Shown in pieces: positions 1 to 10,380 of a DNA stretch of 64,000 bases. The stretch's first letter is position 1, and every line of letters starts with the position of its first letter. Both the position numbers and the translations under genes were made by a program. Source of the stretch: Didymella arachidicola. Lineage: Eukaryota > Ascomycota > Dothideomycetes > Pleosporales > Didymellaceae. The stretch covers positions 1,240,001-1,304,000 of the forward strand of contig CM050000.1 of NCBI GenBank assembly GCA_016630955.3. Direction: 5' to 3'. The notes below the pieces were generated by a model. The model saw only the letters and a list, made by a program, of their open reading frames with translations. It ran no database searches and was not told the DNA's origin.

Positions 1-1617
1 CTTCAAATCCGAAATTACGCGTCTAAAGTAGCTGGTAGCAGCGTCTCTGATAGCTGGGTTACTCGCTTCCTCCACCGTCACACAGCTGAACTGGTCACCA
101 AATGGGCAACAGGGAAGGATCGCAATCGCCACCAAGCTGACTCAGGGGCTTCTTTTGAGGCCTACTTCACACTTCTACACAGCAAGATAGCTGAGTACAG
201 CATTGAGCCTCAGCACATGTACAATATGGATGAGAAGGGCTTCATGATCGGGGTACTTGAACGTGCAAAACGAGTGTTCTCCCGGCCACTGTGGGACAGC
301 AAGCAAGTCAGAGGTACTCTCCAAGACGGCTCACGGGAGTGGATCACGCTTATTGCTTGCATAAGTGCCTCAGGGGAAGCCCTGCCAGCAAGCCTCATAT
401 ACCCAGCAGCCAATCAAGCTATATACTCAGGCTGGGTGGAGGATATCAAGCCAGGGGAACACTCAGTCTTTGTCAGCTCATCTAGTACAGGCTGGAGCAA
501 CAACGAGATAGCTCTTGCCTGGCTTGAACAGGTGTTCGATCGCGCTACTAAGGCCACAGCACGGAGAAAGTATCGTCTTTTGATACTTGACGGCCACGGG
601 AGCCACGTTACCCCTGACTTTATTGAGTACGCCAACCAACGCAAGATACTCGTGATGATCCTTCCCCCTCACTCAACACACAGGCTCCAGCCACTGGACG
701 TTTGCCTGTTCTCACCTCTGGCACGAGCATACTCAAATGAGCTTACGCAGTTCCTCCAAAGCAGTCAGGGGACCTCTCCAGTCACTAAATCAAACTTCTT
801 ACACCTGTTCTGGGCGGCGTGGCAGAGCTCATTTCAGGAGTCAACAATCGTCAACTCCTTTGCAGCCACAGGGATATGGCCCCCTGACGCCTCTGCTGTA
901 CTCAAACAAGTCAACAACACTTATACAGACAAAGAAGAACAATCAGGAGCTCTTAGACCAACAGACTGGAGGCGTATAAGGCAGGTACTTAAGGATCATG
1001 TGAAGGAACCTGACAGTGAGGCAGTGCGGGAGCTGACAGGGGCAATTCACTCTCTTACTGCCCAGGTTGAGCTGCTTACTGAGCAGAACAAAGGCCTGCA
1101 GGAGTCTCTTGCACACAGGAAGAAGCACAATAAGAAGAGTAAGCCCCTGAGTCTCCAACAGCGGAAGGAGTACCAAAGTCAACCTGTATTTTGGTCTCCT
1201 CGGAAGGTCAGAGAGGCACACTATCGTCGGAAGATCAATGAGCAAGAACAGGAGGAGCAGCATCTTCAAAAGCTACGTCAGAAGCAAGAGCAAGTAGCAA
1301 TTAAGCTTCAGAGAGCAAGAGAGGCTCAGGAGAAGCGTACAGAGCGTGAGAGAGCTAAGGAGGTGAGGGTGCAGGAGAAGGCTAAGAAGGCAGCTGAAGC
1401 GCAGCGTCAAAGGGACGCTCGTCAAGCTACTACTGCTATCCAATTATCCCAAAAGGGTAAGCGTAAAGCCTTAAAAGCTACCTCAGGTAGCAATAAGCGT
1501 CAGAAACAAGCTGGTGATGCTGGTGGTGCGAAAGAAGCCCCTGAGGCACCCTCAGCTCCTCCACCAGTCACTACTCGCCGCGGACGCAACGTTAGGCTTC
1601 CAAGTAAATACAAGTAG
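1..1617 (+). CDS. Fot1/pogo-like DDE transposase (5' end outside window)
   Basis: The frame is open from base 1, so the start lies upstream; the first ATG at 217 falls inside the catalytic domain and is not the true start. The visible part begins in a CENP-B-type helix-turn-helix (SDSWVTRFLHRH), followed by the DDE core: first Asp in YNMDEKGFMIG, second in ILDGHGSHVT, third in LQPLDVCLF. The last ~170 residues are rich in Lys, Arg, Glu and Gln and probably form a coiled coil, ending in RRGRNVRLPSKYK. Such enzymes cut and paste a TA-flanked transposon. It is a clear relative of the broken transposase at 2315-10277 and lacks the zinc knuckle of the transposases at 22415, 50136 and 52056. No stop interrupts the visible part. 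Confidence 0.9.
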   Translation, partial: LQIRNYASKVAGSSVSDSWVTRFLHRHTAELVTKWATGKDRNRHQADSGASFEAYFTLLHSKIAEYSIEPQHMYNMDEKGFMIGVLERAKRVFSRPLWDSKQVRGTLQDGSREWITLIACISASGEALPASLIYPAANQAIYSGWVEDIKPGEHSVFVSSSSTGWSNNEIALAWLEQVFDRATKATARRKYRLLILDGHGSHVTPDFIEYANQRKILVMILPPHSTHRLQPLDVCLFSPLARAYSNELTQFLQSSQGTSPVTKSNFLHLFWAAWQSSFQESTIVNSFAATGIWPPDASAVLKQVNNTYTDKEEQSGALRPTDWRRIRQVLKDHVKEPDSEAVRELTGAIHSLTAQVELLTEQNKGLQESLAHRKKHNKKSKPLSLQQRKEYQSQPVFWSPRKVREAHYRRKINEQEQEEQHLQKLRQKQEQVAIKLQRAREAQEKRTERERAKEVRVQEKAKKAAEAQRQRDARQATTAIQLSQKGKRKALKATSGSNKRQKQAGDAGGAKEAPEAPSAPPPVTTRRGRNVRLPSKYK

Positions 1618-1769
1618 CACAAGTAGTTCACATAGGTCTATTTACTACTCTACTACAATATTATACAATATTTGCTGTTGTTGGTGGCTCAGTAACCTTA
1701 TTTTTCAACAAGTCGATAGGATCTCAGCGGGGCGTTACGCGATGGTGGGCGTCACGCGCACGGACTCGG
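1..1769 (+). mobile_element. Pogo-like DNA transposon, left end outside window
   Basis: This is the element carrying the transposase that ends at 1617. The 3' non-coding stretch contains GTGGCTCAGTAACC near 1685, which matches GTGGCTCAATAACC near 10341 in the second element at the same distance past the stop codon. By analogy with that element (end ...CACGG then TA), the right end is placed at 1769 followed by TA at 1770-1771. The left inverted repeat is not in the window, so this boundary is a guess. Confidence 0.5.
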
Positions 1770-1771
1770 TA

Positions 1772-2221
1772 GGATCGGCTCTTCTGATCATTCCTCGTGG
1801 CTTCTGTCGGTCACTGGCAGGCTTGCAGGGAAGCTCGTTTAGGCTACACAGTATGCGGCGGCTGTTGACGTCCTTGGGATCAGGTCCTGACGCCAAGAGG
1901 TATCCCCACCACATTTATTCGTTGATTCCGTCAAATGCAAGAAATGCATCCAGAGATGCGAGGTCTGATCAACCTTTGGTACGACCCACTGGCCAAGCCG
2001 GACGTAAAGTTCCCGCCACGCCACGTCTCGGGACACTTTCAATGGCACAGTCTCACGGAGAGCAAGCGTACTATCATGGTTGTCTCAACCGTGCGCTCGC
2101 GTTGTGGCAGAGGTTCCTCGAGCCACATCGAGTTATTTTATCACAGTTCAAGCTTCTAGTGCATGCTGGGACAGGACGCGGCTCCTGAACTTTTCGTAAG
2201 TATGCTTGTTAACTCGTCCGC
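1772..2221. other. Spacer between two pogo-like elements
   Basis: About 450 bases without a recognisable gene. Short frames such as 1935-2159 have no motif I recognise. It may be old host sequence, contiguous before insertion with what now follows 10431. Confidence 0.3.
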
Positions 2222-2223
2222 TA

Positions 2224-2272
2224 CCGTGCCCGTGCACCTCGTGGGCCTGTTCAGCTCACGGGCCACCCCACC
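2224..2272 (+). repeat. Left terminal inverted repeat of the split pogo-like element
   Basis: 49 bp matching the reverse complement of 10381-10429 with one difference (C at 2259 against T). It is preceded by TA and followed 42 bp later by the transposase ATG. Confidence 0.9.
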
Positions 2273-2314
2273 TTCTTTGAGCAATACTTTGCACCCCTAT
2301 AACTCAACACCACA

Positions 2315-3445
2315 ATGCCAGTAAAGGAAGCCCTTGCAGAGTTAGACAGTTTAAGACCAGGAGAACAGTTTTCGTACCGCGCTCTAGCCAAAAAACATGG
2401 CTGTTCTCGTACTACGTTGACGCGCCAACACAAGGGTCAAGCACCCCCGCGGGAAGATACTATCAACTCCCAACGTCTATTACACCCACGCGATGAGGCA
2501 GAGCTTGTAAAGTACATCAGAGGGCTTACAGAGAGACACTTAATGCCTACAAGGCAGATGATTATTAATTTCGCGACTCCTTTGTGTGCCTGGGAGCCAT
2601 CTGATAGCTGGGTTACCCGCTTCCTCAGCCGTCACTTCGACACTCTCCTCACTGCCTGGTCCACCCCCATGGAATCTGTGCGTCACCAAGCTGACTCAGG
2701 TGAGAGATACAGGCAATACTTTGATCTTCTGCATCAAAAGATGGCTGAATACAAGGTGCTGCCTGAGAACATGTACAATATGGACGAAAAGGGGTTCATG
2801 ATTGGGGTCATCTCAAGGATGAAGAGATGCTTTGATAGGGTGCTGTATGAGAAGAAGCAGAACAAGCAATCACAGCACGATGGCAATCGAGAGTGGGTGA
2901 CGGTGCTAGCGACGATATGCGCAGATGGATCAACTCTTCCCCCAGGCATCGTCTTTCCAGCAGCTGGTCTTGCAGTGCAGGCAAGCTGGGTACACAATAT
3001 CGATCCAAGGAAGCACTCTATCCACTTCACAACGTCACCAAACGGATGGACAAACAATGATCTAGGGGTGGCGTGGCTAGAGCAGGTCTTTGATCGCTAC
3101 ACTAAGGCCAAAGCACGGAGAAGGTGGAGGTTACTGATCCTTGACGGCCACGGCAGCCACGTAACGAAGGACTTCATCAACTACTGCGACGAACACAAGA
3201 TTCTGCTGCTTATCTTCCCCCCTCACGCTACCCACACTCTCCAGCCATTAGACGTAGTCTGCTTCAAGTCACTGAGCCAGAACTACTCAACTGAGCTTGA
3301 TACACACAACCACAGGACGCTGGGATGGCTGCCTGTTGATAAGTCTGATTTCTTCTCACTGTTCTGGCCTGCCTGGGTTAGCACCTTTACAGAATCGTTG
3401 GTGTTGACGGCCTTTGAAGCTACAGGAATACATCCCCCTAACGCT
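2315..3445 (+). pseudogene. Pogo-like transposase, 5' part, interrupted by LINE
   Basis: Starts at MPVKEALAEL with a psq-type helix-turn-helix (YRALAKKHGCSRTTLTRQH), then a CENP-B-type DNA-binding part (SDSWVTRFLSRH) and the catalytic core with Asp in YNMDEKGF, LDGHGSHV and LQPLDVVCF. The frame is intact up to the LINE insertion within ...GIHPPNA; the next few codons, to a stop at 3466, are LINE 5' sequence. The gene resumes in the same frame after 9501. Before insertion this was a transposase of the same kind as the one ending at 1617. Confidence 0.9.
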
Positions 3446-3591
3446 CACCGAACACCAATCTTTTGATTTCTGGGTTTCCTTCACAGAAGCCCCAAAAATC
3501 ACAGCAAACGATCCGGCTCACTGCGGCCACTCTGGGAGTACCTCTAACGTCCGCCTAGGCCCCCTGCGCGACGCGCAAGGAGCTTAATAGG

Positions 3592-5253
3592 ATGGCAGAG
3601 TCTCCCTCTTCCCAGCACACAGGGTCCCCAGACTACGAGATCCCCCAGCAGTTGTATACACGCGCTCCAAGACGGCCCCAGGAGGACATGCAGCACCATG
3701 CGCCCCTTCTGAGCAGCCAGAACCCCGGTGGGGGCGCTCCCAAACCTCGAGTCTCTGATGCCGTCCAACGCCACATCGCTGAGACTCAGCAAATTACCCA
3801 GCTATGGAGCACCATCACTACTGCCTTCGCAGCAGCCGTAGATCAACACGCACAGGGCTACACTAACCCGCAAGAAGCCAGGATCGCACAGGAGCTGCAG
3901 CAGAGGGTCGTTCACGCGCTGACCTCCCTCTCCCCAAGCAACTCTCCCCCTAGCTCTCGCTGGAGCAGTGACACTAATCACAGCAACCCCGGGAGCCAAG
4001 AGTCAGGACGCCGCTCTTGGGCGGACGTAGCCAGAGACCCCCAAATCTCAGATAGGGGTGCCAACCGACCCCTGATCCCTGCTAAACCCCGGCCTGGTCC
4101 GTCGGCTAAGCCCAAAGAAGACGATCGAATCTTCATAGCCATCTCCAACCCAACAATGCGACTGCAACAACCCTCACCATTTGCGGTAAGACAGGCAGTT
4201 TGCAAGAGCATAGGAGGAATCACCCTGAGGGACATACCTGCCGCATCACCAATCAAAACAGGCTGGGCGATCACCCCAGCTAATAAGTCTATCCGGGACC
4301 AGCTTCTAACCCAAGAAAACCAGGAACTTCTAGCGAGAGCACTAGACGGAGACGCGGTAAGGGTCCCAGAACGCTGGATCAACTACGCAGTACAGGGAGT
4401 ACCCAGTTCCCTTCGAACCCTCGACGGCACAGAACTACCCACGACTATCCAGCTAGTGGAGGAAGAGGTATGCTCGCAAACAGGCAGGCAGCCGGTCAGC
4501 TGCAGGGCCTCACGACATGGAGCCAACCACCGTGGCCTTACCACCTGGATCATCTCTTACAAGGAGCCAGTCCGCTCGTTCCGCCTTTTTGGTATCAGCG
4601 AGTACTCCAAGGTGATCAACAAGCACCCTACCATCCAGCGCCACAACCCAGGCTGCCAGGGCTACTGTAACGCTGCCCGATGCACCCAGGTAGCGCGCTG
4701 CGTGCACTGTGGAGACCGCACAGACAGACACCAAGGACCGTACGGGGACAACTGCGCCCACAAAGCCGTGTGCGCCAACTGCCACGGACCACACCCAGCT
4801 AGCCACGCCAACTGCCCTGCAGCCCCTCGCCGGGTCAACGGACACAGCATCAAGCCTACAAGAGCCGAGCTGAAGGCTATCCGACGCGCAGGCAAGATAG
4901 CACAGCAGCACCTCTACAGGACAGTCGAAGAGACCCTCAGACAGGCAACGCTTCAGCCTGAGACTACTCCTCTAGAGGCATCGGAGACAGCGCCTCCCCA
5001 GCCTCCCACCCAGAGGCAAGAAGGAGATAGCAGGGCTTCCGCATCACTTCCTACAACGACTAACTCCTATCCATCCTCCTCTTCCACTGGCAGAGCAAAG
5101 AGACCAAGGCGGGCCGCCACAGGCCAGAGAAGCCTCAATGTAGGACAGCTGTCTGCCGGCAGCATCCGCCCACAATCGACTATCCACACTGACCCGTCCA
5201 CCTCGGAGAGGGAAGACACCAGCATGAGCGATGACCCGCCATCGTCATGCTAG
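3592..5253 (+). CDS. LINE ORF1, Gag-like nucleic-acid-binding protein
   Basis: 553 residues. The N-terminal third is rich in Gln, Ser and Pro and probably disordered. The centre (about 180-330) resembles the RNA-binding part of non-LTR Gag proteins. Residues ~355-409 hold a cysteine/histidine cluster including CVHCGDRTDRH and CANCHGPHPASHANC, the zinc-knuckle arrangement usual in ORF1 of Tad/I/Jockey elements. The tail is low-complexity. It is expected to coat the element RNA and act as chaperone. The stop overlaps the ORF2 start in ATGCTAG, suggesting coupled translation. Confidence 0.88.
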   Translation: MAESPSSQHTGSPDYEIPQQLYTRAPRRPQEDMQHHAPLLSSQNPGGGAPKPRVSDAVQRHIAETQQITQLWSTITTAFAAAVDQHAQGYTNPQEARIAQELQQRVVHALTSLSPSNSPPSSRWSSDTNHSNPGSQESGRRSWADVARDPQISDRGANRPLIPAKPRPGPSAKPKEDDRIFIAISNPTMRLQQPSPFAVRQAVCKSIGGITLRDIPAASPIKTGWAITPANKSIRDQLLTQENQELLARALDGDAVRVPERWINYAVQGVPSSLRTLDGTELPTTIQLVEEEVCSQTGRQPVSCRASRHGANHRGLTTWIISYKEPVRSFRLFGISEYSKVINKHPTIQRHNPGCQGYCNAARCTQVARCVHCGDRTDRHQGPYGDNCAHKAVCANCHGPHPASHANCPAAPRRVNGHSIKPTRAELKAIRRAGKIAQQHLYRTVEETLRQATLQPETTPLEASETAPPQPPTQRQEGDSRASASLPTTTNSYPSSSSTGRAKRPRRAATGQRSLNVGQLSAGSIRPQSTIHTDPSTSEREDTSMSDDPPSSC

Positions 5254-8200
5254 AACACCCCTACAACATACCAGCCCACAACAGGCGTCAACAGCACAGT
5301 CTACCAAGCAGACAACTCCGTGTATGCTGGGCCAACGTCGGCAGATGCTCGCCCTGGCACATCACAACACTAGAGCTGGCCTTCCAGAAGGGCATAGATG
5401 TTGTGTGTGTTCAAGAGCCCTTCGCATGTGCCAACTCGAGAACATCCACTCACCCTGGTTTCAAGCACCTAGCACCTATCAGCACCTGGGACAGCCCCAA
5501 CACACCAGGCTCAGTCCGCCCTAGAGTGATGACATACATCCGCAGAGGCCGCCACCTACGGTACCAGGCTAGAGAGAGTCTCAACCACCCAGACATGCTA
5601 TGGGCGGTAGTAAATGGAGTCGCCATACTCAACTGCTACAGACAGCCACACACCCCAGACGTCATTCAATACGTCACACATCTGACACCCCCTCAGCTCT
5701 GCCTTGTCGGGGGCGACTTTAACGCCAGACACGAATCCTTTGAGCCTACTATCACTGCAGCCAACGGAGGAGTGGAGCTAGCTAGATGGGCTGCCAACGC
5801 GTCTATGGACTACATTGGTGTGCCAGGGCAGCCAACACACTGCGCTGGTCACGTTCTTGACCTCACCTTCTCTAACATCCCGTTTGCCCAGTCTGCTGTC
5901 GATGCTAGCATGCACAGCGGCTCAGATCATGAGACGATAGTGACCTCTGTCCCCATCTCCACACCAGGCACTCCGCAACTAGAACAGTACCACTACAGAG
6001 TTCCAGAGGCGAGCCTAGCTAAGTTCGCTGGGCTGGTAGAAATGGGTGCCCAAAACATCGCAGACCCGCTTGCAACACAGGATGCAGCACAGCTAGAAGA
6101 ATGCGTCACGCTGCTCACAGAGGCTATACAGCACTCTGTACAGGCAGCAGGCAAGCTCAACCGCAAGGAAGGCCGCGCTGCACCATGGTGGACCGAGGAG
6201 TGCAAGACCGCCTACCAGGCCTACAAACGTGCTAGACAGCTCTGCTCTGGCAGTCTACCAGAGGAGAGACAGGCCTTCAAGACTACCGTCCGACAGGCCA
6301 AGAGGCAGTACTGGAGGCACGTCATCGATAACGCTAGAGACGACAAGGACCTGTTCAAGATCATTGCCTGGCACAAGCTCACGCCAGAGAACCAGGACAC
6401 TCCCCTCGAAGTGAACAACAGAACGATATCAGACCCCCTAGAGAAAGCAGAGGCACTTAGACAGGAAGTTCTCAACCGCTACACAGCAGAAGATGACCTC
6501 GGACAGCGTCCAGACCAGGAGGCTGCAGCCACCCTCCCGTGGAGCACACACATCTCACTTGAGGAGTGTGAGCGAAACACGATAGGGGTGTCAAGCACAT
6601 CACCAGGCACTGACCGCTCTACAGTGCGACTACTCCGCGCCTGCTGGACTCAGGTGGGGGAACTCGTACGAAGGATCTTCCAGCGGTGTCTTGAACTCAA
6701 CCACTTCCCGGCGCAATGGAAGCTTGCAGAGGTAGCCATGATACCGAAAGTGGGGAAAACAGACCGGACATCGCCCCGCTCCTGGAGACCGATAGCGCTT
6801 CTGTCTTGTATTGGAAAGGGACTCGAACGAACTGTGGCTAGACGTATTGCATGGACTGCCATGACACACAAGATCCTCAGCCCCCAGCATGGCGGCGCGC
6901 TTCCAAAACGCTCTGCAGCAGACCTCACTGCAGCGTTCACCCACGACACTGAAGCAGCATGGGTGCTTGGAAAGCACGTCACTATGGTCACCCTAGATGT
7001 GCAAGGCGCGTTTGACGCTCTCCTGAAGAACCGCCTGTTGCATCGGATGGCCCAACAGGGCTGGCCACAAAGGACGATCCTCTTTGTAGACTCATTCCTA
7101 ACTGACCGGAGGGTGCAAGTCCGCCTTGGCCAGGTCACCACTCCTAGCTACGCAGTTGCCTGCGGCACACCCCAGGGGTCGCCTCTCTCACCCGTCCTGT
7201 ACACACTGTACCTGGCAGAGCTACTATCCATGGACACTGAACGGAGGTTTGGGTACGCAGACGACATATGTCTATACCAGGCCTCACACTCTATGGACGA
7301 CAACGTCGAGCTCCTCGCAGAAGACCTAAGGGAGATCAGAGCATGGGGTGAGGCTAATAAGGTTACCTTTGCTCCAGAAAAGCAGGAAATGATCCACCTG
7401 ACCAGACAGCGGAGCAGCTATGCGCCTCCCTGCGTCGTAGATGAACAGCTCACGATCTATCCAATCCTCCCGGGTGGAGAGCACAGTCAGCCAGCCCTGC
7501 GCTGGTTAGGCGTGTGGTTTGACCGCAGACTCACCTTCCGACGGCATGTAGCTACGCGCACGGCAAAAGCTGCCAAGGTAGCCTATCACATTCGCAGCCT
7601 AGCTAGGACTACCTATGGACCCCCAGCCAGCTCCCTCCGCAAGGCCACTGTTGCCTGTGTGTACCCATCACTCCTGTATGGAACTGAATGCTGGTACAGA
7701 GGCCGCACCAAAAAGCCACACACACTTAAACCAGGCAGGCCACAAGAGGTCAGCGCTTACATTGGGTGGCACATAGCTGCCATAGACAAAACACTAGCCA
7801 TAGCGGCAAGAGGCATCCTACCAGCGTGGAGAACAACCCCTATAGCTGCACTCTTCCGAGACGCCGGACTGCTACCGGCAGCAGTGGCACTCGAGGAAGC
7901 CAGACTCAGATTTGCAACCCACCTGCGCACTACAGATGCAGACCACCCTCTCACTAGGCGCACAGCAGTACCTATCGTAAACAGGGGCGTAAAAACCGGA
8001 CAACCCCAGCGAGTCAAGACGAAAGTCCAACAGATGGCATCTCTTCTACCAGAGACCCCCAGGACTACACTCTCAGCCCCTCACTACTCGACTGGCTGCC
8101 GAACAGACCCGACGCTTAGCCTAGACAAGAAGACTGCAGCTAAGGCTTTTAAAGAATGGTGGGCCCAGCTCTCACCACTAGAAGTCACTATCTTCTCAGA

Positions 8201-9080
8201 TGGCTCTGAACAGTACACAAAGGAAGGAGAAAAGCGGGTTACCTACGGCTTTGCAGTGTATCAGAACGGAAAACAACTGCACACTGGACGCGGGTCACTC
8301 AACCCTACCTCGCACGTCTTCGACGCGGAAGTAGTAGGAGCATGGAGAGGCCTCCAGCATACCGTAAGGCAACCAGAGCTCCGCACCCGCCGAATCTGGC
8401 TGTGCATAGACAGCACCTCAGTGGTCTGGTGCCTCAGGGGCGACGCACCTCCTACCTCTCAATGGGCTTTCCTGGAGTGCCATGGCGCCATGGAGACACA
8501 CGACGTCTCTATCAAATGGGCCCCTGGACACCTAGACATTGAGGGGAACGAGGCAGCAGACAGATTAGCCAACCTAGAAGCCCAGCACCCCTCACCCCCG
8601 ACTGGAAAAGCCGCTCTGCCTACACTCTCAGGCATCAAGACGATAGCCCGCAAGACACTGCGACACACACAACAGACCTGGTGGTCTGACAAGAAGACTA
8701 AGCTCTCGAAATGGTACAAGAGCTGGGACTTGGACTATGCACCACGCAGCAGTCCAAGGGAACTAGACCTACCAAGGGCCACGTTAGCCAGGCTCCTCTC
8801 CATCCAATCTAGGCATGGGGACTTTGCCTGGTATCACCGAATGTACAATCACAAGGATGCAAACCTTAGCTGCTCATGCGGGCGCGACAAGACGCCAGAG
8901 CACCTCGTGCTCTGCCGCAAGACCCGCGGGAGCTTTAGCAGATGGCCGCTGCGACCACTAATACTACCATCCAGCCAGGCTGATGGCCTAGCGTACACTG
9001 CAGCACTAGTGAAGGAGCCAGAGGCCTTTGACGCCTTTGTCAAACTTACACAGTACTTCACCAAGATCTGCCCCCGCTAG
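5247..9080 (+). CDS. LINE ORF2: endonuclease, reverse transcriptase, RNase H
   Basis: 1277 residues. An apurinic-type endonuclease domain (about 25-230) shows CVQEPF, GGDFNARH and GSDHETI. A reverse transcriptase follows (about 440-720), with PRSWRPIALLS, GTPQGSPLSP and the catalytic FGYADD (Tyr at 670). An RNase H domain (about 980-1110) has FSDGSEQ (Asp985), DAEVVGAWRG, CIDSTSV and GNEAADRLAN. A Cys/His motif (CSCGRDKTPEHLVLC) lies near the C terminus. The domain order fits the Tad1/I group; the protein would nick target DNA and copy the element RNA in place. No frameshift or stop is seen. The ATG at 5247 is chosen because it lies in the stop of ORF1. Confidence 0.93.
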   Translation: MLEHPYNIPAHNRRQQHSLPSRQLRVCWANVGRCSPWHITTLELAFQKGIDVVCVQEPFACANSRTSTHPGFKHLAPISTWDSPNTPGSVRPRVMTYIRRGRHLRYQARESLNHPDMLWAVVNGVAILNCYRQPHTPDVIQYVTHLTPPQLCLVGGDFNARHESFEPTITAANGGVELARWAANASMDYIGVPGQPTHCAGHVLDLTFSNIPFAQSAVDASMHSGSDHETIVTSVPISTPGTPQLEQYHYRVPEASLAKFAGLVEMGAQNIADPLATQDAAQLEECVTLLTEAIQHSVQAAGKLNRKEGRAAPWWTEECKTAYQAYKRARQLCSGSLPEERQAFKTTVRQAKRQYWRHVIDNARDDKDLFKIIAWHKLTPENQDTPLEVNNRTISDPLEKAEALRQEVLNRYTAEDDLGQRPDQEAAATLPWSTHISLEECERNTIGVSSTSPGTDRSTVRLLRACWTQVGELVRRIFQRCLELNHFPAQWKLAEVAMIPKVGKTDRTSPRSWRPIALLSCIGKGLERTVARRIAWTAMTHKILSPQHGGALPKRSAADLTAAFTHDTEAAWVLGKHVTMVTLDVQGAFDALLKNRLLHRMAQQGWPQRTILFVDSFLTDRRVQVRLGQVTTPSYAVACGTPQGSPLSPVLYTLYLAELLSMDTERRFGYADDICLYQASHSMDDNVELLAEDLREIRAWGEANKVTFAPEKQEMIHLTRQRSSYAPPCVVDEQLTIYPILPGGEHSQPALRWLGVWFDRRLTFRRHVATRTAKAAKVAYHIRSLARTTYGPPASSLRKATVACVYPSLLYGTECWYRGRTKKPHTLKPGRPQEVSAYIGWHIAAIDKTLAIAARGILPAWRTTPIAALFRDAGLLPAAVALEEARLRFATHLRTTDADHPLTRRTAVPIVNRGVKTGQPQRVKTKVQQMASLLPETPRTTLSAPHYSTGCRTDPTLSLDKKTAAKAFKEWWAQLSPLEVTIFSDGSEQYTKEGEKRVTYGFAVYQNGKQLHTGRGSLNPTSHVFDAEVVGAWRGLQHTVRQPELRTRRIWLCIDSTSVVWCLRGDAPPTSQWAFLECHGAMETHDVSIKWAPGHLDIEGNEAADRLANLEAQHPSPPTGKAALPTLSGIKTIARKTLRHTQQTWWSDKKTKLSKWYKSWDLDYAPRSSPRELDLPRATLARLLSIQSRHGDFAWYHRMYNHKDANLSCSCGRDKTPEHLVLCRKTRGSFSRWPLRPLILPSSQADGLAYTAALVKEPEAFDAFVKLTQYFTKICPR

Positions 9081-9487
9081 CTCCTGCAGCCCTGCAACAG
9101 CAGCAAACACCTGCACCTAGTTCTGCTAGGTCCAGCACAATCGATGCAACACTCTTCACCCCTCCACCCCTCCACCCCTCCACCCCTCCACCCCTTCACC
9201 CCCTCCACTCACACGATGTCTCTTTCTCTCTCTCCTACGGCACATATATGCCTCAGAATGCAAGGAAATTACCCTAATATACATACATCGCTTAGCCTCC
9301 CCAACTGGACGGGGAGCTGTAGTTCTGAAATGGTAACAATACCCGCGCAGGCAGGAAATGCTTTCTAAGGTAGTGTATCAGCACTGTAATTCCATAGCTT
9401 AGCACGTCGTACATGCCCTTCGGGAGGCGAGATGATGGACTTATTCCACATCAACTAGACGAAAAATGAATACCAACCAACCAACCA
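9081..9487 (+). other. LINE 3' untranslated region with pyrimidine microsatellite and CCAA tail
   Basis: Non-coding. It contains a CACCCCTC-type microsatellite (about 9155-9205) and ends in CCAACCAACCAACC directly before the target duplication. The tail is the likely start point for target-primed reverse transcription. Confidence 0.7.
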
Positions 9488-9495
9488 ATCCCCCT

Positions 9496-10277
9496 AACGC
9501 TAACGTTATCCTCGAGCGTTTTAGAACACCAACACCCTCACCTATCAGGACACCTCCAGAGCAAATAAGACCTGCTGCTGCACCTACTGAGCCTAACTGG
9601 CTAAAGGCAAAGACGTTGCTTCGAAGTACAGTAAAGGATTATCGCAGTGCTGAGGCTGGGGCATTAGAACAGGAGATTCACCAGCTCCATGTTCAAAATG
9701 AGCTTATTTTACATGAGCTACAAGGTATCAAGCAAAGTATAGAGGATAAGAAGAGGAAGAAGGGAAAGCAGAAAGTACTTCCTCTGTACTCACACACCTT
9801 GAATCGGCAGGGGGGCGCTGTGTGGTAGAGTCCTCATTTAAAGCGTGAAGCTGATGTGCGCAATGCTGCAATTAAGGAGTACAACCTAGAACAAGAGGCA
9901 GCAAAGAAGACTAGGCAAGAGCTACAGCACCAGGCTAGGCTTGGCTTCTCAAGGAGAAGGAAAAGCAGGAGAAGCGTGTGGCGAGAGAGGAAGCCAAGGA
10001 GAGGCGTGAGAAGGAGAAGGCTGAAGAACGCGCAGCAATTGACGCTCGGAAAGCAGAGAGAGAGCGTCAAAAACAAGCTCGCGACGCTCAGCAAAGTACT
10101 CAATTGCCTACCCAAGGCAAGCGTAAGGCTCCACGTCAGTTGCAACTAAAAACAAAGAAGAAGCATTGTAGTACTGCTGGGCGTAGTTAGGGGGTGGCTC
10201 ATAGGCCTTCCCCAGCATCTCCGGCTACATACAACAGCCGCGGCCGCAAAATTGCTCCACCAAAAAGATATGAGTAG
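9496..10277 (+). pseudogene. Pogo-like transposase, 3' part, decayed
   Basis: Continuation of the gene broken at 3445. The codons PPNA are duplicated at the junction and the frame is kept (NVILERFRTPTPSP follows). It encodes the charged coiled-coil tail, parallel to residues near the end of the transposase stopping at 1617. Damage: a TAG at 9826-9828 where the relative has Trp (FWSPRK against W-stop-SPHL, the G-to-A change typical of RIP), a frameshift near 9950 after which the Lys/Glu-rich frame resumes at 9978, and a TAG at 10188-10190. The original end is probably the TAG at 10275 after GRKIAPPKRYE. Confidence 0.75.
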
Positions 10278-10380
10278 CAGGCATCGTCGCATAGGTATAT
10301 AGATCACAGCACCAAAAAATCATATCAATTTAGCCATTGTACGTGGCTCAATAACCTCAATTCTGTGAGTTGCAAAAGAT

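Larger units (their letters stand above)
3446..9487 (+). mobile_element. Full-length non-LTR retrotransposon (LINE, Tad/I-like)
   Basis: Bounded by a perfect 14 bp target duplication, ATCCCCCTAACGCT, at 3432-3445 and 9488-9501. It carries a 146 bp 5' leader, two ORFs and a 3' region ending in a short CCAA-repeat tail (about 9470-9487) instead of poly(A). Both ORFs are uninterrupted, so the copy could be recent and active. It sits in the transposase gene of an older DNA transposon. Confidence 0.93.
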
